From Bacteroidales bacterium UBA932 (GTDB taxonomy: Bacteria; Bacteroidota; Bacteroidia; Bacteroidales; UBA932): a stretch of DNA of 6,116 nt. Below are positions 4,359 through 6,116 of this stretch, piece by piece. The translations under genes were made by a program, and so were the position numbers. The stretch's first letter is position 1. Each line of letters opens with the position of its first letter. The DNA is taken from contig DBDM01000157.1 of the NCBI GenBank assembly GCA_002293585.1, positions 1-6,116 of the forward strand, given 5' to 3'. The notes under the pieces were generated by a model. It did not search any database, was not told the DNA's origin, and saw nothing but the letters and a program-made list of their open reading frames with translations.

Positions 4359-5633
4359 TCAGCATATTTGCACATTAGTAGCTCCCATGTACGGTTGCAG
4401 CACGTCCGGGATCTTGATGCCCTCCGGCGTTTGGTTATTTTCCAGCAGGGCGGCCAGGATGCGGGGCAGCGCCAGGGAACTGCCGTTGAGCGTGTGGGGC
4501 AGTTGTGTTTTCTTATTGTCGTCGCGGTAACGCAGCTTTAGGCGGTTGGCCTGGAACGATTCGAAATTCGACACAGAGCTTACTTCGAGCCAGCGTTCCT
4601 GCGCGGCGGAAAATACTTCAAAATCATAGGTCAGCGCCGACGTGAAACTCATATCGCCGCCGCAGAGGCGCAGTATGCGATAGGGGAGGCCGAGGCTTTG
4701 CACAATGTCTTCCACGTGCGCCACCATTTCGTCCAATGCTTTGTAGGAGTTTTCCGGCAATTGCAGTTGCACAATTTCTACCTTGTCGAACTGGTGCAGA
4801 CGGTTGAGGCCGCGCACGTCCTTGCCGTAGGAGCCGGCTTCGCGGCGGAAGCAGGGCGTATAAGCGGTCAGTTTCACCGGAAAATCGGAAGGATTAAGGA
4901 TCACGTCGCGGTAAATATTGGTCACCGGCACTTCAGCGGTAGGGATTAAATAAAAATTGTCTACTCCCACGTGATACATCTGTCCTTCCTTGTCGGGCAG
5001 CTGCCCCGTGCCGAAGCCTGAGGCCTCGTTGACCATCAGTGGCGGTTGTACTTCAAGGTATCCGGCAGCGGTGTTTTTGTCGAGGAAGTAAGCAATTAAT
5101 GCGCGTTGCAATTTTGCACCCAAACCTTTGTATACGGGGAATCCGGCGCCTGTGAGTTTTACGCCTAAATCAAAATCAATAATATCATATTTCTTCGCCA
5201 GCTCCCAGTGCGGAAGGGTTTGCTGTAACGCAGGCTTGGCGCCGCCTTCGCGCACTATCACGTTGTTTTCGGGGGTGCGTCCCGCAGGGACGGAAGTGTG
5301 CGGCAGATTGGGTAATTGCACAATCGTATCATTCAATTTTTTTTCTATTTCCGACAGCTCTTGTTCCCATGTTTTCGACTGTTCTTTCAGCGTGGCGGTT
5401 TTTTGTTTGCAGGCTTCGGCTTCTTCTTTTTTGCCTTGCTGCATGAGCGCACCGATCTGTTTGGCAGTGGCGTTTTGTTCGGCCAAATTGCTGTCCAATT
5501 TTGTTTGCAGCGCTTTGCGTTCATCGTCTAAAGCGATTACCTGTTCGATGATATTTTTGGCGTCGAAATGTTTAACTGCCAATCTTTCAATGACAAAGGC
5601 GGTCTGTTCCCGGAGGAGTTTGAGTGTTAACAT
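4359..5633 (-). CDS. serS: Seryl-tRNA synthetase
   Basis: SerS charges tRNA-Ser (and tRNA-Sec where present) with serine using ATP, in the cytoplasm as a homodimer. The 424-residue protein has the usual N-terminal antiparallel coiled-coil arm (~28-105, rich in Lys, Glu and Gln) that grips the long variable arm of tRNA-Ser. The class II catalytic core follows: the serine-binding TAE (232-234, in PTAEVP), motif 2 from TPCFRREAG (259-267) to HQFDKVE (280-286), and motif 3 NGSSLALPRILAALLENNQ (383-401) with the class II Arg391. NGSSLALPR in place of NGSGLA is, as I recall, usual in Bacteroidota. The start MLTLKLLRE aligns with family N-termini, so the ATG at 5633 is secure. It is convergent with the EF-G paralogue and divergent from the SOD gene. 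Confidence 0.97.
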   Translation of the reverse strand: MLTLKLLREQTAFVIERLAVKHFDAKNIIEQVIALDDERKALQTKLDSNLAEQNATAKQIGALMQQGKKEEAEACKQKTATLKEQSKTWEQELSEIEKKLNDTIVQLPNLPHTSVPAGRTPENNVIVREGGAKPALQQTLPHWELAKKYDIIDFDLGVKLTGAGFPVYKGLGAKLQRALIAYFLDKNTAAGYLEVQPPLMVNEASGFGTGQLPDKEGQMYHVGVDNFYLIPTAEVPVTNIYRDVILNPSDFPVKLTAYTPCFRREAGSYGKDVRGLNRLHQFDKVEIVQLQLPENSYKALDEMVAHVEDIVQSLGLPYRILRLCGGDMSFTSALTYDFEVFSAAQERWLEVSSVSNFESFQANRLKLRYRDDNKKTQLPHTLNGSSLALPRILAALLENNQTPEGIKIPDVLQPYMGATNVQIC

Positions 5634-5657
5634 ATAGATTTATATATATTTAAAGTA

Positions 5658-5665
5658 CAAAAATA
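5658..5665 (-). promoter_or_regulatory. Candidate serS -7 box
   Basis: The minus strand reads TATTTTTG (TAnnTTTG), 24 bp before the serS ATG, predicting a leader of about 17 nt. No clear -33 TTG lies at the standard spacing. Confidence 0.45.
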
Positions 5666-5679
5666 GTGATTTTTTTGAA

Positions 5680-5712
5680 TTGGCATGGTATTTGTTATAT
5701 CATTTATGTTTG
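5680..5712 (+). promoter_or_regulatory. Candidate SOD gene promoter
   Basis: TATGTTTG (5705-5712) fits the -7 consensus. The nearest TTG (5680-5682) is 22 bp upstream, slightly long. The leader would be about 20 nt, very A-rich, with no Shine-Dalgarno site. It is arranged back to back with the serS box. Confidence 0.45.
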
Positions 5713-5738
5713 AAAAATAATTAAAAAATAATCATATC

Positions 5739-6116
5739 ATGAAACATGAATTGCCACAGTTGAACTATGCGGTAGAAGCACTGGCTCCTACCATCAGCAA
5801 AGAAACAATGGAATACCATTGGGGCAAGCATTTGCAAGCTTATGTGAATAATCTTAATAATTTGATTGCCGGCACAAAATTTGAAAACGCCTCGTTGGAA
5901 CAAATTGTGAAAAATGCGGAGGGTGCGTTGTTTAACAATGCCGGACAGGTATGGAACCATACGTTTTATTTCGATACTTTTTCGCCCGCTCCGAAGAAAG
6001 TGCCTGAAGGCAAATTGCTGGAAGCGATCAATAAAAGTTTTGGTTCATTGGAGGCTTTCAAGGATCAGTTCAACAAGGCGGCTATTGGTTTATTCGGTTC
6101 GGGTTGGACATGGTTG
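5739..6116 (+). CDS. sodB: Superoxide dismutase, iron type (5' part; runs off the window)
   Basis: The enzyme converts superoxide to oxygen and hydrogen peroxide in the cytoplasm. The first 126 of about 190-200 residues are present and in frame to the window end. The sequence starts MKHELPQLNYAVEALAP and contains YHWGKHLQAYVNNLN (26-40) with metal ligand His27. NNAGQVWNHTFYF (66-78) holds ligand His74, and FGSGWTWL closes the visible part. The last two ligands, expected in the DVWEHAYY region, lie outside. Gln70 in NNAGQ is at the position typical of iron SODs (Gln69 of E. coli SodB). Some Bacteroidota members accept Fe or Mn, so metal use is inferred. There is no signal peptide. The start at 5739 gives the normal family N-terminus. 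Confidence 0.95.
   Translation, partial: MKHELPQLNYAVEALAPTISKETMEYHWGKHLQAYVNNLNNLIAGTKFENASLEQIVKNAEGALFNNAGQVWNHTFYFDTFSPAPKKVPEGKLLEAINKSFGSLEAFKDQFNKAAIGLFGSGWTWL

Overview
The window comes from a member of the Bacteroidota. The protein families fit this phylum: a Bacteroidota-style SerS, an EF-G2-type paralogue and an iron-type SOD. Several genes lack a Shine-Dalgarno sequence and sit behind the phylum's promoter pattern, TTG/TTTG at -33, about 19-21 bp, then TAnnTTTG at -7. I cannot name a genus. The coding DNA from 1.45 kb rightwards is conserved housekeeping and stress sequence. The first 1.4 kb is AT-richer accessory DNA.

Positions 1-96 hold the end of a CRISPR array that continues off the left edge. 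The repeat (about 45 nt), the 30-nt spacer and the GTTGTGATTTG start resemble Bacteroidota type II-C (Cas9) arrays. On the minus strand each repeat carries a Bacteroidota promoter firing into the next spacer. A 50-residue single-pass membrane protein gene (94-246, minus) runs into the array. Facing the other way from 273 is a short unit with a strong -7 box, a 25-codon ORF, several hairpins and a terminator-like end. That end contains a 19-nt sequence matching the Cas12a (type V-A) crRNA handle.

From 1304 down to 418 on the minus strand lies a damaged toxin-antitoxin locus. It consists of the last ~18-32 codons of a HigB-type toxin, an intact HigA-type antitoxin, and a tightly coupled unknown membrane-anchored protein. 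About 120 bp upstream of higA is a third, isolated copy of the CRISPR repeat (1330-1364), oriented so that its internal promoter would drive the remnant operon. The two outer repeat copies are direct repeats enclosing this 1.2-kb block.

To the right come msrA (methionine sulfoxide reductase), a 720-residue EF-G paralogue whose GTPase motifs are badly degraded, serS on the minus strand, and the 5' part of an iron-type superoxide dismutase gene diverging from serS. The EF-G paralogue and serS converge on a 110-bp spacer built of tandem 7-bp units. MsrA and SOD are both oxidative-damage functions, but each gene appears to have its own promoter and I see no multi-gene operon here.
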